DNA from: Clostridium sp. UBA6758
GTDB taxonomy: Bacteria > Bacillota > Clostridia > Clostridiales > Clostridiaceae
DNA: 7,149 nucleotides
Direction of reading: 5' to 3'
Assembly (NCBI GenBank): GCA_002453475.1
Contig: DKGY01000052.1
Coordinates: 7,469 to 14,617 of the forward strand
Under the pieces are notes generated by a model. The model searched no databases. It was not told the origin of the DNA and saw only the letters and a program-made list of their open reading frames with translations. Position numbers and translations under genes: made by a program. This document shows, piece by piece, positions 1-5,693 of this stretch (its first letter is position 1; each line of letters opens with the position of its first letter).

Positions 1-714
1 GTATTTTATATATCATCAGTTGGAATACTAGTTACATTTATATACGTTGGCTTACAAATAGGTAAAATTAATTTAACACAGGTTAAAGGTAGATTTAATG
101 CACATAAAAATAACAGTAGAATTAAAGTAATAGCTGAAGAAATAAAAAGATATAATCTTAAATATAAAATTATAGTATTAGGAACTATTGCATTTTTGGG
201 TGATTTTATATATGGATGTATTGTAGCTCTTTTTCACTTTTATGGACAAGAGATTTTAGGTACATCAACTGTATATACTTCTGCAATAATATCAATTTAT
301 TTACTTGTTTTTGGATTAGGAGCACCTATTGCTGGGTGGGTAAGTGATAAAATAGGAAATAGAAGACAGCTATTTCTTTCTTTCAATGTTATGAATATCA
401 CATTGCTAGGATTAACTTTTACAAGAGATATAATTATTTTTACCGCGATAATAATTATGTATTTTTTAGGCGCTACATTCCTAAATGCAGCATTACAAAG
501 TTCGCTTTCAGAATTTGGTGATAACCTAAAAATAAAAGGCATTGTATTTGGCATTGTTGGAGCATCTGAATCATTGGGATATTCCCTTGGTCCCATAGTT
601 TCGGCATATATATATCAGTTAAATAAGTCATGGCTATTTATGGGATTATTAGCAGTTTCAATTTTAGTTTCAATTATTTATATATTATTATGTAAAAAAG
701 CCTGTATAACATAA
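1..714 (+). CDS. MFS transporter, C-terminal half (partial at left edge)
   Basis: The reading frame is open from base 1 to the TAA at 712-714, giving 237 residues with the start outside the window. It looks like the last seven helices of a 12-helix MFS permease. A helix at residues 1-20 (probably TM6) is followed by a charged, Lys/Arg-rich loop at about 21-58, typical of the cytoplasmic TM6-TM7 linker. Six more hydrophobic segments follow, at about 57-85, 90-115, 124-139, 143-160, 179-205 and 212-230. Between the second and third of these lies GWVSDKIGNRR (residues 112-122), a good match to MFS motif A (G-x-x-x-D-K/R-x-G-R/N-R), here the second-half copy in loop 8-9. MFS proteins exchange small solutes across the cytoplasmic membrane, often by proton antiport; the substrate cannot be read from this half. 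A TTG at 196 lies inside the gene and is not a real start. Confidence 0.85.
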   Translation, partial: VFYISSVGILVTFIYVGLQIGKINLTQVKGRFNAHKNNSRIKVIAEEIKRYNLKYKIIVLGTIAFLGDFIYGCIVALFHFYGQEILGTSTVYTSAIISIYLLVFGLGAPIAGWVSDKIGNRRQLFLSFNVMNITLLGLTFTRDIIIFTAIIIMYFLGATFLNAALQSSLSEFGDNLKIKGIVFGIVGASESLGYSLGPIVSAYIYQLNKSWLFMGLLAVSILVSIIYILLCKKACIT

Positions 715-775
715 TGTAGTTAAGTATATTAAATAAAATATTTCACTAGGTAGTAAATGAGATGTAAGGATTTTT

Positions 776-816
776 AAATTTTCTAAAAGTTTTTTTAGAG
801 AATTTTTTTCTTTTTT
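776..816 (+). terminator. AT-rich intrinsic terminator after the MFS gene
   Basis: Bases 776-788 pair with 793-805 around a 4-base loop (GTTT), giving a 13-bp stem with one G-T pair. The core is TCTAAAA/TTTTAGA. The stem runs into a T-rich tract, with seven T at 803-809, a C, then six T at 811-816. The stem is nearly all A-T, so it is thermodynamically modest, but the position 61 bases after the MFS stop and the T tract fit a rho-independent terminator separating that gene from the ABC operon. Confidence 0.5.
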
Positions 817-902
817 GAGGAATATGTATAAAAAGAATGAGCTTTTGTTAATGTATTTAAATTCATATTAAAGATAATAAATAAAAATTTTGGGAGGTTG
901 AA
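817..902 (+). promoter_or_regulatory. Leader of the ABC transporter operon, weak promoter candidate
   Basis: The operon needs its own promoter if the hairpin at 776-816 terminates. The best sigma-A-like pair is TTGTTA at 845-850 and TATTAA at 866-871, but the 15-base spacer is short. GATAAT at 873-878 is a better -10 with no matching -35. The ribosome binding site GGGAGG (892-897) lies 5 bases before the ATG at 903. No riboswitch-like fold or strong palindrome was recognised, so the promoter call is tentative. Confidence 0.25.
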
Positions 903-1544
903 ATGATTAAAGAAGTATTTCAGTTATATATTGATAGGTGGCAATTTTTCTTAAAGTTAATAATGGAACACTTGAAGATTGCAGGAATATCCATATTAAT
1001 AGCTGCAATAATAGGGTTAATATTAGGAGTTTTTATTAGTGAGTATAAAAAGACATCTCCACTTATTCTTGGTATAACAAATTTTGTTTATACAATTCCG
1101 TCTATATCACTTCTTGGTTTTTTAATTCCTTTTTCAGGGATTGGAAATACCACAGCAGTAATAGCCCTTACCATTTATGCACTTTTACCAATGGTTAGAA
1201 ATACATATACAGGAATAGACAATATAGACTCTTCCATAATTGAATCTGCAAAAGGAATGGGGAGTACGTCTTTTGAAATATTATATAAAGTTAAGCTTCC
1301 TCTTGCTACCACAGTAATATTGTCTGGGCTTCGAAATATGGTAGTTATGACAATTGCTCTTGCAGGTATTGCTTCATTTATTGGAGCAGGTGGACTTGGA
1401 GTAGCTATTTATAGAGGTATAACTACCAATAATACATCCATGACCATTGCAGGAAGTTTATTAATAGCTTTATTAGCATTGGTATCCGATTTTATTATTG
1501 GAAGTATTGAAAAAATTATTAAAAGGAAATGGAGGTTACTATAA
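903..1544 (+). CDS. Quaternary-amine/osmoprotectant ABC transporter permease (OpuCB/ProW-like)
   Basis: This 213-residue inner-membrane protein is the usual length for OpuBB/OpuCB-type permeases. Hydrophobic segments lie at about 26-46, 54-76, 84-99, 138-163 and 182-203. The cytoplasmic EAA coupling loop is at 114-133, with E114, A116, G118, G120 and L132-P133, the site that docks on the ATPase. The region after it (GLRNMVVMTIALAGIASFIG, then GAGGLG) is characteristic of the betaine/choline/carnitine subfamily of binding-protein-dependent permeases. It starts with ATG 5 bases after GGGAGG. The binding-protein gene begins 3 bases after its stop and the ATPase follows, so this is one operon. 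Only one permease gene is present, so the channel is presumably a homodimer, unlike Bacillus OpuC, which has two different permeases. The substrate is inferred from family membership only. Confidence 0.88.
   Translation: MIKEVFQLYIDRWQFFLKLIMEHLKIAGISILIAAIIGLILGVFISEYKKTSPLILGITNFVYTIPSISLLGFLIPFSGIGNTTAVIALTIYALLPMVRNTYTGIDNIDSSIIESAKGMGSTSFEILYKVKLPLATTVILSGLRNMVVMTIALAGIASFIGAGGLGVAIYRGITTNNTSMTIAGSLLIALLALVSDFIIGSIEKIIKRKWRLL
1531..1535 (+). promoter_or_regulatory. Ribosome binding site embedded in the end of the permease gene
   Basis: GGAGG at 1531-1535 lies inside the last codons of the permease (the Trp-Arg codons) and is the only purine-rich site before the ATG at 1548. The 12-base spacing is longer than usual. 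With a 3-base gap between the genes, this arrangement suggests translational coupling of permease and binding protein. Confidence 0.6.
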
Positions 1545-1547
1545 TTT

Positions 1548-2453
1548 ATGAAAAATTTAAAGAAATATTATAAAAATTTTTCTGTTTTAGTGTTATTTAC
1601 TTTTGTAGTTTCTATGGTAGGGTGTTCAAGTAAAAACGAAACGATTAAGATAGCAACCAAACCAATGACTGAACAATTTATCTTAGGTGAGATGTTAGCA
1701 ATACTTATTGAAGATAATACTGATTTGAAGGTTGAAATAATTAAAGGAGTAGGTGGAGGTACAAGTAATATTCACCCTGCCATTGTAAAGGATGATTTCG
1801 ACCTTTATCCAGAATATACTGGAACTGGCTGGAGCTTTGTACTAAAAGAAGAGGGAATTCCTGATGATGAAACCTTATATAAAGAGCTTACAGAAAAATA
1901 TGAAAGTCAGTATAACTTAAAGTGGGTTGGATTGTATGGATTTAATAATACTTTTGGATTAGTAATAAGAAAAAATATTGCAGAAAAATATAATATTAAG
2001 ACTTACTCTGATCTTGCAGCATATTCACCAGAGCTTACATTTGGAGCTGAATATGACTTTTATGAAAGAGAAGATGGATATGATGCATTATGTTCTACTT
2101 ACGGATTAAAATTTAAAAAGGCGTTAGATATGGATATTGGTCTTAAATATGAAGCTATAAATTCTAAGGAAATTGATGTAATGAATATATTCACAACAGA
2201 TGGTCAACTTGCCAGTTCAGATATAGTAGTCCTTAATGATGATAAAAATTTCTACCAAACTTATTATTGTGGAACTGTTGTTCGTAAAGAGGTTCTTAAG
2301 AAGTACCCAGAATTAGAAGCAGTTCTAATGAAAATGGAAAATATTCTAACTGATAAAGAAATGGCAGAATTAAATAATAAAGTAGAGGAAAATGGCCTTG
2401 ATGAAAAAGATGTGGCAAAGGAATTCCTAATAAGTAAAGGCTTATTAAAATAA
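1548..2453 (+). CDS. Glycine betaine/choline/carnitine-type ABC substrate-binding lipoprotein (OpuAC family)
   Basis: This 301-residue protein has a lipoprotein signal peptide: Lys-rich start, hydrophobic core at about 11-24, and a lipobox ending SMVGC with Cys26 as the lipid-modified residue. Met at -3 is atypical but tolerated. The mature part matches the OpuAC/ProX family. MTEQFILGEML is at 40-50, a Gly-rich turn GGGT at 69-72, and DLYPEYTGTGW at 85-95, the hallmark ligand-lobe segment whose tyrosines contribute to the aromatic cage for quaternary ammonium groups. Further family segments are YGFNNTFG (130-137), FGAEYDFYEREDGY (165-178) and a TTDGQL segment near residue 221. It would capture substrate outside the membrane and deliver it to the permease encoded 3 bases upstream. 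Closely related binding proteins also serve ergothioneine (EgtU-type), so the ligand is not settled. In many Firmicutes this domain is fused to the permease; here it is separate. Confidence 0.88.
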   Translation: MKNLKKYYKNFSVLVLFTFVVSMVGCSSKNETIKIATKPMTEQFILGEMLAILIEDNTDLKVEIIKGVGGGTSNIHPAIVKDDFDLYPEYTGTGWSFVLKEEGIPDDETLYKELTEKYESQYNLKWVGLYGFNNTFGLVIRKNIAEKYNIKTYSDLAAYSPELTFGAEYDFYEREDGYDALCSTYGLKFKKALDMDIGLKYEAINSKEIDVMNIFTTDGQLASSDIVVLNDDKNFYQTYYCGTVVRKEVLKKYPELEAVLMKMENILTDKEMAELNNKVEENGLDEKDVAKEFLISKGLLK

Positions 2454-2474
2454 TTATATCAGAGGGAGAAGTAT

Positions 2475-3206
2475 ATGGAAAAGCAAGATGTTATACGTTT
2501 TGAAGGTGTTTCAAAGGCATATGGTAAGAACTTGATATTAAATGATTTCAATTTAAAGATAAATAAGGGAGAATTTTTGACTATAATAGGTAGCTCAGGT
2601 TGCGGTAAGACTACGATGCTAAAACTAATAAATGGATTACTTACACCAGAGAGGGGAAAAGTCTATGTAAATGGAGAGGATATATCGAGGGTGAATCAAA
2701 TTGGATTGAGACGAAGGATTGGCTATGTTATCCAAGGAGTTGGGTTATTTCCACATATGAATATAAGGAAAAATATTGCTTATGTACCTAATCTAATAAA
2801 AAAAGATGACAAAATCGAAGTAGTATCTAAGGTTGAAAAGTTAATAAAAATTGTTGGATTAAGTGAAGATATGTTAGATCGTTATCCCAGTGAACTTTCA
2901 GGGGGACAGCGTCAAAGAGTTGGTCTTGCAAGAGCTTTAGCTGCATCACCAGAGATATTACTTATGGATGAACCTTTTGGTGCAGTTGATGAAATAACTA
3001 GAAAGCTATTACAAGAAGAAATCTTACGTATTTATAAAGAGCTTAATGTAACCATTGTATTTATTACTCATGATATCAAAGAGGCATTAAAGCTCGGGAC
3101 TAGAGTGCTTGTCATGGATAAGGGTAAAATAATACAAATTGGATCGCCAGCTGAAATGAAAGAAAATCCTAGGACTGATTTTGTGAGAAAATTAATTGGT
3201 ATATGA
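2475..3206 (+). CDS. Osmoprotectant-type ABC transporter ATPase, short form without CBS domains
   Basis: This 243-residue ATPase powers the importer. All nucleotide-binding motifs are intact: Walker A GSSGCGKTT (39-47), Q-loop Gln87 in the segment QGVGLFPHMNIRKNI, signature LSGGQ (141-145), Walker B LLMDEP (162-167) with catalytic Glu166, D-loop GAVD (169-172) and switch His199 in the ITHD motif. The segment from Q-loop to LFPHM-x-I-xx-NI-x-x-VP is typical of the quaternary-amine (OpuCA/ProV) subfamily. OpuCA-type proteins usually continue for over 100 residues with two CBS domains that sense ionic strength or cyclic-di-AMP. This one stops at residue 243, and no CBS-like remnant is visible in any frame of the 154 bases that follow. 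The start is supported by AGAGGGAG at 2461-2468, 6 bases before the ATG. The gene lies 21 bases after the binding-protein gene. No clear terminator follows it. Confidence 0.88.
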   Translation: MEKQDVIRFEGVSKAYGKNLILNDFNLKINKGEFLTIIGSSGCGKTTMLKLINGLLTPERGKVYVNGEDISRVNQIGLRRRIGYVIQGVGLFPHMNIRKNIAYVPNLIKKDDKIEVVSKVEKLIKIVGLSEDMLDRYPSELSGGQRQRVGLARALAASPEILLMDEPFGAVDEITRKLLQEEILRIYKELNVTIVFITHDIKEALKLGTRVLVMDKGKIIQIGSPAEMKENPRTDFVRKLIGI

Positions 3207-3275
3207 TGGCAAGTTTTTTTATAAATATTATTAATTTGGGTTATTTATGGTAGTAATACATTTACTTTAAGTATC

Positions 3276-3302
3276 ACAAATTATCTGCTCCGGCATATGA
3301 TG
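3276..3302 (+). promoter_or_regulatory. Candidate sigma-K (or sigma-E) sporulation promoter for the first Cys-rich gene
   Basis: AC at 3276-3277 (context CACA) is followed after 16 bases by CATATGATG at 3294-3302. This matches the mother-cell sigma-K pattern AC-N16/17-CATAnnnTA except for the final A. The CATAnnnT core is shared by sigma-E, so the two cannot be told apart by eye. Transcription would start about 50 bases before the ATG at 3361. The intergenic stretch from 3207 shows no convincing terminator for the ABC operon. Confidence 0.4.
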
Positions 3303-3360
3303 TATTGTAAGTATTAATATAATTTATATATATCATAGTTTTTCAAAAGGAGGAGAATTT

Positions 3361-4134
3361 ATGTCAATCAACTTTAAGAAATTTATACCACGTCCAGGTA
3401 TTGTAAATAAACAAGGACGATTACCTGATCCTTCAGAATTAGTTTGTATTGAAGTACCTAAGATTTTTGATCAATGCTTAATTAAAAGGTGTATTGTATA
3501 TGGAGAAGGACCTGACACAGAAACAACAGATTGTGAATTAAGAAGCGACCCACTTAATAATCCTAAGAGATATATTGGTAGTAGAGACTTCAATGTAGGA
3601 CTACTCTCCGTAGATAAGATTCCGATTGAAGGAAAGCCTGGCTTCAAAAAAATAGTTCTTAACTATGTAATTTCTTTCTGTTCAGATTATATTGATTGCA
3701 ATGGTATTAACAAAAGTGAATTATATGAAATTAATAGAACGGATGTAATTGGTAAGTTCTACTGTCCTGATTCCATAGCTCAAATTTCAGCCAGTTCTGT
3801 ACCTGTTCAACAAGCTCAAGACTTAGATTCTAACATTATAAAACTTGAAATGGTTGCTGAAGCCCTTGACGGTGAATTACTAAGAGATGAAAATGGAGAC
3901 GATGTTCTAGACATTACTTTAGGTTACTACATTGTTGTAAAATGTGAGCTTATTGTACAGCTACTCATACCTGCTTATGACTACTGTCCAGTGCCAAATG
4001 AACCATGTGAAGAAGAACCTGAAGAAGATCCATGTGAGAGATTTGATAGAGCTCCAATTCCTAAGTTCTATCCAGATCAAAACTTAGACCCACTATTCCC
4101 AGACTGTGACGATAATGACATATATGATAATTAA
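3361..4134 (+). CDS. Cysteine-rich protein with acidic tail, probable spore coat/exosporium component
   Basis: I do not recognise a named family with confidence. The 257-residue protein has no signal peptide or membrane segment and contains 12 cysteines (29, 39, 44, 58, 107, 113, 135, 195, 209, 216, 225, 249). The N-terminal part has VCIEVPKIFDQC (28-39), and KIVLNYVISFCSDYID (97-112) looks beta-rich. Both are reminiscent of clostridial spore-envelope proteins and, loosely, of SPOCS/DUF3794-type domains. The conserved-looking YDYCPVP (206-212) leads into a tail of about 45 residues rich in Glu, Asp, Pro and Cys, ending DCDDNDIYDN. The start is firm: AAAAGGAGGA at 3345-3354 lies about 7 bases before the ATG. 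Its own sigma-K-like promoter, the abundance of Cys and the neighbouring Cys-rich gene suggest a disulfide-linked structural protein made in the mother cell. That role is inference; a metal-binding or other role is not excluded. Confidence 0.6.
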   Translation: MSINFKKFIPRPGIVNKQGRLPDPSELVCIEVPKIFDQCLIKRCIVYGEGPDTETTDCELRSDPLNNPKRYIGSRDFNVGLLSVDKIPIEGKPGFKKIVLNYVISFCSDYIDCNGINKSELYEINRTDVIGKFYCPDSIAQISASSVPVQQAQDLDSNIIKLEMVAEALDGELLRDENGDDVLDITLGYYIVVKCELIVQLLIPAYDYCPVPNEPCEEEPEEDPCERFDRAPIPKFYPDQNLDPLFPDCDDNDIYDN

Positions 4135-4282
4135 TTTTATTATTATCTTTATCGTAATTTAAAGTCTAATCATAAATTCTACTGATATTTGAATAACGAA
4201 GCTTTACTTGAATTAATAGTTATAAAATGTGATGGTAGTTTTTCAGTATATTGTTATATTTTTAATAAAATTTTTATCTATC

Positions 4283-4309
4283 ACCTTTTCTTATAAAAAT
4301 CATATATTA
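4283..4309 (+). promoter_or_regulatory. Candidate sigma-K sporulation promoter for the DUF4489-like gene
   Basis: AC at 4283-4284 (context CACC) is followed after exactly 16 bases by CATATATTA at 4301-4309, a full match to the sigma-K pattern mACm/CATAnnnTA. The spacing is identical to that of the site before the upstream gene. Transcription would begin about 85 bases before the ATG at 4402. The rest of the 267-base gap (4135-4401) is very AT-rich and shows no other gene. Confidence 0.45.
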
Positions 4310-4401
4310 TATTAGAAACAATTAATAATCAACTAAATAACTTAACAATTTATATAATAATTTAAAATTAAAATTTATTTATTAAAAGGAGGATTCTATC
4401 T

Positions 4402-5022
4402 ATGAATTCACTATCAAATAAAAATTGCAACGATTACAGAGAAGATCACAGAGATTGCAGAGATGACCACAGAGATTGCGAATGCCCAAAAAGATTTGCT
4501 GTTTGTAAAGCTAATGAGGACTTACATCCTCTTCCATGCCCAGCTATTTTGGAATGTGGTGAAGGTTTTAACCCAAGAATTACTGCAGCATTTCCACCTG
4601 AAGGTTCAACAACAACACTTCAATTAGCTGAAGTAGATATTGACACAACTTGTTTGTGTTCACCAAATATAAAAATTGAATTCTCTACTTTAATACAGTT
4701 CAACGTTACTGGAGCAGCAGAGCCTATAGTAATTCAACTTAGCAGAACTTGTAACAACGGAAGTAAATGCTGTGTTAATGGTACTAGAAAAGTTCTAAGA
4801 ACCTTTAGTATAGGTCTAGCAGAACCTGGTGGTGGTACTACTACTTTGCCATTTTCCTTTATTTTCTGTGCTGAAGATGTAAAATCACAAGAATGTGTCT
4901 ATTCTGTTGATATAATATCAGCTAATCCTGGTAATGGCGCAACTGCTTTCATTCAATTTGAAAATACTGATATAGCAGCATTAGCAGTTGGTTGCGAAAG
5001 AAAATGCGAAAGAAAATGGTAA
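4402..5022 (+). CDS. Cysteine-rich DUF4489-like protein, probable spore surface component
   Basis: This 206-residue protein has 16 cysteines (7.8%) and no signal peptide. From about residue 44 it resembles the clostridial DUF4489 proteins as I remember them: PCPAILECGEG (45-55), a beta-rich stretch, DIDTTCLCSPNIKIEF (79-94), a central Cys cluster (117, 123, 124), then LPFSFIFC (149-156). The function of that family is unknown. The N-terminal extension is charged and contains a tandem heptad R-[ED]-D-H-R-D-C (13-19 and 20-26), followed by the CEC motif at 26-28. The C-terminus ends with CERK twice (198-205) and a Trp. The start follows AAAAGGAGGA (4384-4393) by 8 bases. The own sigma-K-like promoter, Cys content and pairing with the upstream Cys-rich gene suggest a cross-linked coat or exosporium protein. 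The His/Asp/Cys repeat could alternatively bind metal. Family confidence is moderate; the role is inferred. Confidence 0.65.
   Translation: MNSLSNKNCNDYREDHRDCRDDHRDCECPKRFAVCKANEDLHPLPCPAILECGEGFNPRITAAFPPEGSTTTLQLAEVDIDTTCLCSPNIKIEFSTLIQFNVTGAAEPIVIQLSRTCNNGSKCCVNGTRKVLRTFSIGLAEPGGGTTTLPFSFIFCAEDVKSQECVYSVDIISANPGNGATAFIQFENTDIAALAVGCERKCERKW
4438..4479 (+). repeat. Two tandem 21-base coding repeats (RxDHRDC heptad)
   Basis: Bases 4438-4458 and 4459-4479 are near-identical 21-base units encoding REDHRDC and RDDHRDC. The units differ at only a few bases, which points to a recent in-frame duplication. A preceding D-Y-R may be the worn end of a third unit. Confidence 0.85.
4993..5016 (+). repeat. 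Two exact 12-base coding repeats (CERK) at the gene end
   Basis: TGCGAAAGAAAA occurs twice back to back (4993-5004 and 5005-5016), encoding CERK-CERK just before the terminal Trp and stop. The identity is perfect at DNA level, so the duplication is recent or maintained. Confidence 0.85.
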
Positions 5023-5103
5023 AAATCTAGACTTTAATCTTTAATATTGGGCCTATATCTGAATGATGTAAGCTATTGTTTTTATAGTAAAGATTTAATA
5101 TAA

Positions 5104-5123
5104 ACTAGTGAAATCCCACTAGT
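5104..5123 (+). other. Short perfect hairpin downstream of the DUF4489-like gene
   Basis: ACTAGTG (5104-5110) pairs perfectly with CACTAGT (5117-5123) around a 6-base loop. It ends one base before the larger terminator stem and may act with it as a tandem 3'-end structure. Confidence 0.5.
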
Positions 5124-5168
5124 AGGGAGTTACTGAATTTATAAAGATTCCAGTAGCTCCCTTTAATA
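5124..5168 (+). terminator. Intrinsic terminator of the DUF4489-like gene
   Basis: AGGGAGTTACTG (5124-5135) pairs with CAGTAGCTCCCT (5151-5162), forming a 12-bp stem with one G-T pair and a 15-base loop. It is followed by TTAATATT. The T tract is short, but the stem is GC-rich at its base and the position, about 100 bases after the stop of the plus-strand gene, suits a terminator. Confidence 0.65.
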
Positions 5169-5255
5169 TTGGCTACTCATCACACAAAGATAAAAAATTT
5201 ACTATAATCATAATAACCTCTAATTCAGCAATTCATTGATTTTTATAACGTTACA

Positions 5256-5297
5256 CAGAACAATGACCTACTACTTTTAGTGTAGGCCATTGTTCTG
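5256..5297 (-). terminator. Long hairpin between convergent units, probably bidirectional terminator
   Basis: CAGAACAATG-A-CCTAC (5256-5271) faces GTAGG-C-CATTGTTCTG (5282-5297) across a 10-base loop. In plus-strand RNA the stem has one A-C mismatch. In minus-strand RNA the same position is a G-U pair, so all 16 pairs form. It sits 4 bases beyond the stop of the minus-strand flavoprotein remnant and is most simply the former end of the desulfurase-flavoprotein operon. The T tract is weak on both sides (GTTTCT on plus). Confidence 0.6.
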
Positions 5298-5300
5298 TTT

Positions 5301-5693
5301 CTAAGCTTTATCATCCTCTATTTGTTTTGTTACTTCATTTGTAGCAATAATTCCACTTTGAAGAGCTCCTTGCTGAGAAACATCCTTTTCTGATATATGC
5401 TCTCTTGCAAAAATACCTTATTTTCCATTTCCCAAAATTTTCCTTTTAGATAAAAATACATCTTATTTAATTTATCTATTTCTGTTATACTATTTGAATA
5501 TCAAATTTAACTTGAATCAATTCCTTCATTAATTCCGGAGAGAGGGAGCTTAGATATTATATATATATCTTCCTAATTTTAAAAGCAGCAGCTAACCAAG
5601 CCTCTACACACCAATTACGGCTACTTTAATATTTTTAGCTAACCCTATAGGATAAATACTTGTTATTTCTTTTGGCGTACATATTAAATCAAT
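5301..5693 (-). pseudogene. Decayed FAD-dependent oxidoreductase (amine-oxidase-like), internally deleted
   Basis: Reading the minus strand from 5693, directly after the desulfurase stop, the frame gives a segment ending IYPIGLAKNIKVAVIGV, then TAG at 5606-5604. One frame over, EAWLAAAFKIRK follows (from 5604). Joined, these form a beta-alpha-beta start of the type KVAVIGxG...AAAFKIRK, the FAD-binding N-terminus of flavoproteins. A TAA lies at 5559-5557, then the same frame continues with PELMKELIQVKFDIQIV to a TAA at 5487-5485. Another frame carries TEIDKLNKM...KFWEMENKVF to about 5411. A last frame (5417-5301) reads GIFAREHISEKDVSQQGALQ and on through SGIIATNEVTKQIEDDKA to TAG at 5303-5301, the C-terminal FAD-contact pattern of flavin amine oxidases (FAGEH...GALQSG). 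About 130 codons remain where relatives have roughly 400-550, so the middle is deleted. The precise family is less certain than the flavoprotein origin. Confidence 0.65.

Noticed and set aside
297..596. A 99-codon open frame on the minus strand
   Set aside because: It lies antisense within the MFS transporter, whose helices and motif A are clear, and its protein has no recognisable features or start signal.
196..714. A separate 172-residue membrane protein starting at TTG 196
   Set aside because: The frame is open to base 1 and the upstream residues form the expected TM6 and central loop of the same MFS protein; no ribosome binding site precedes 196.
3207..3360. Frameshifted CBS domains after the short ATPase
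   Set aside because: Stops appear at once in the frames following 3206 and only 154 AT-rich bases separate the gene from the next; no CBS-like residues are readable.
4229..4284. Hairpin GTGATGG / CTATCAC before CTTTTCTT as a terminator of the first Cys-rich gene
   Set aside because: Seven pairs with one G-T around a loop of about 42 bases is weak, and its 3' arm coincides with the better supported -35 element at 4283.
5039..5172. Direct repeat CTTTAATATTGG (5039-5050 and 5161-5172)
   Set aside because: Twelve bases of AT-rich sequence in unrelated contexts (one overlapping a terminator stem) with no target-site or element features; probably chance.
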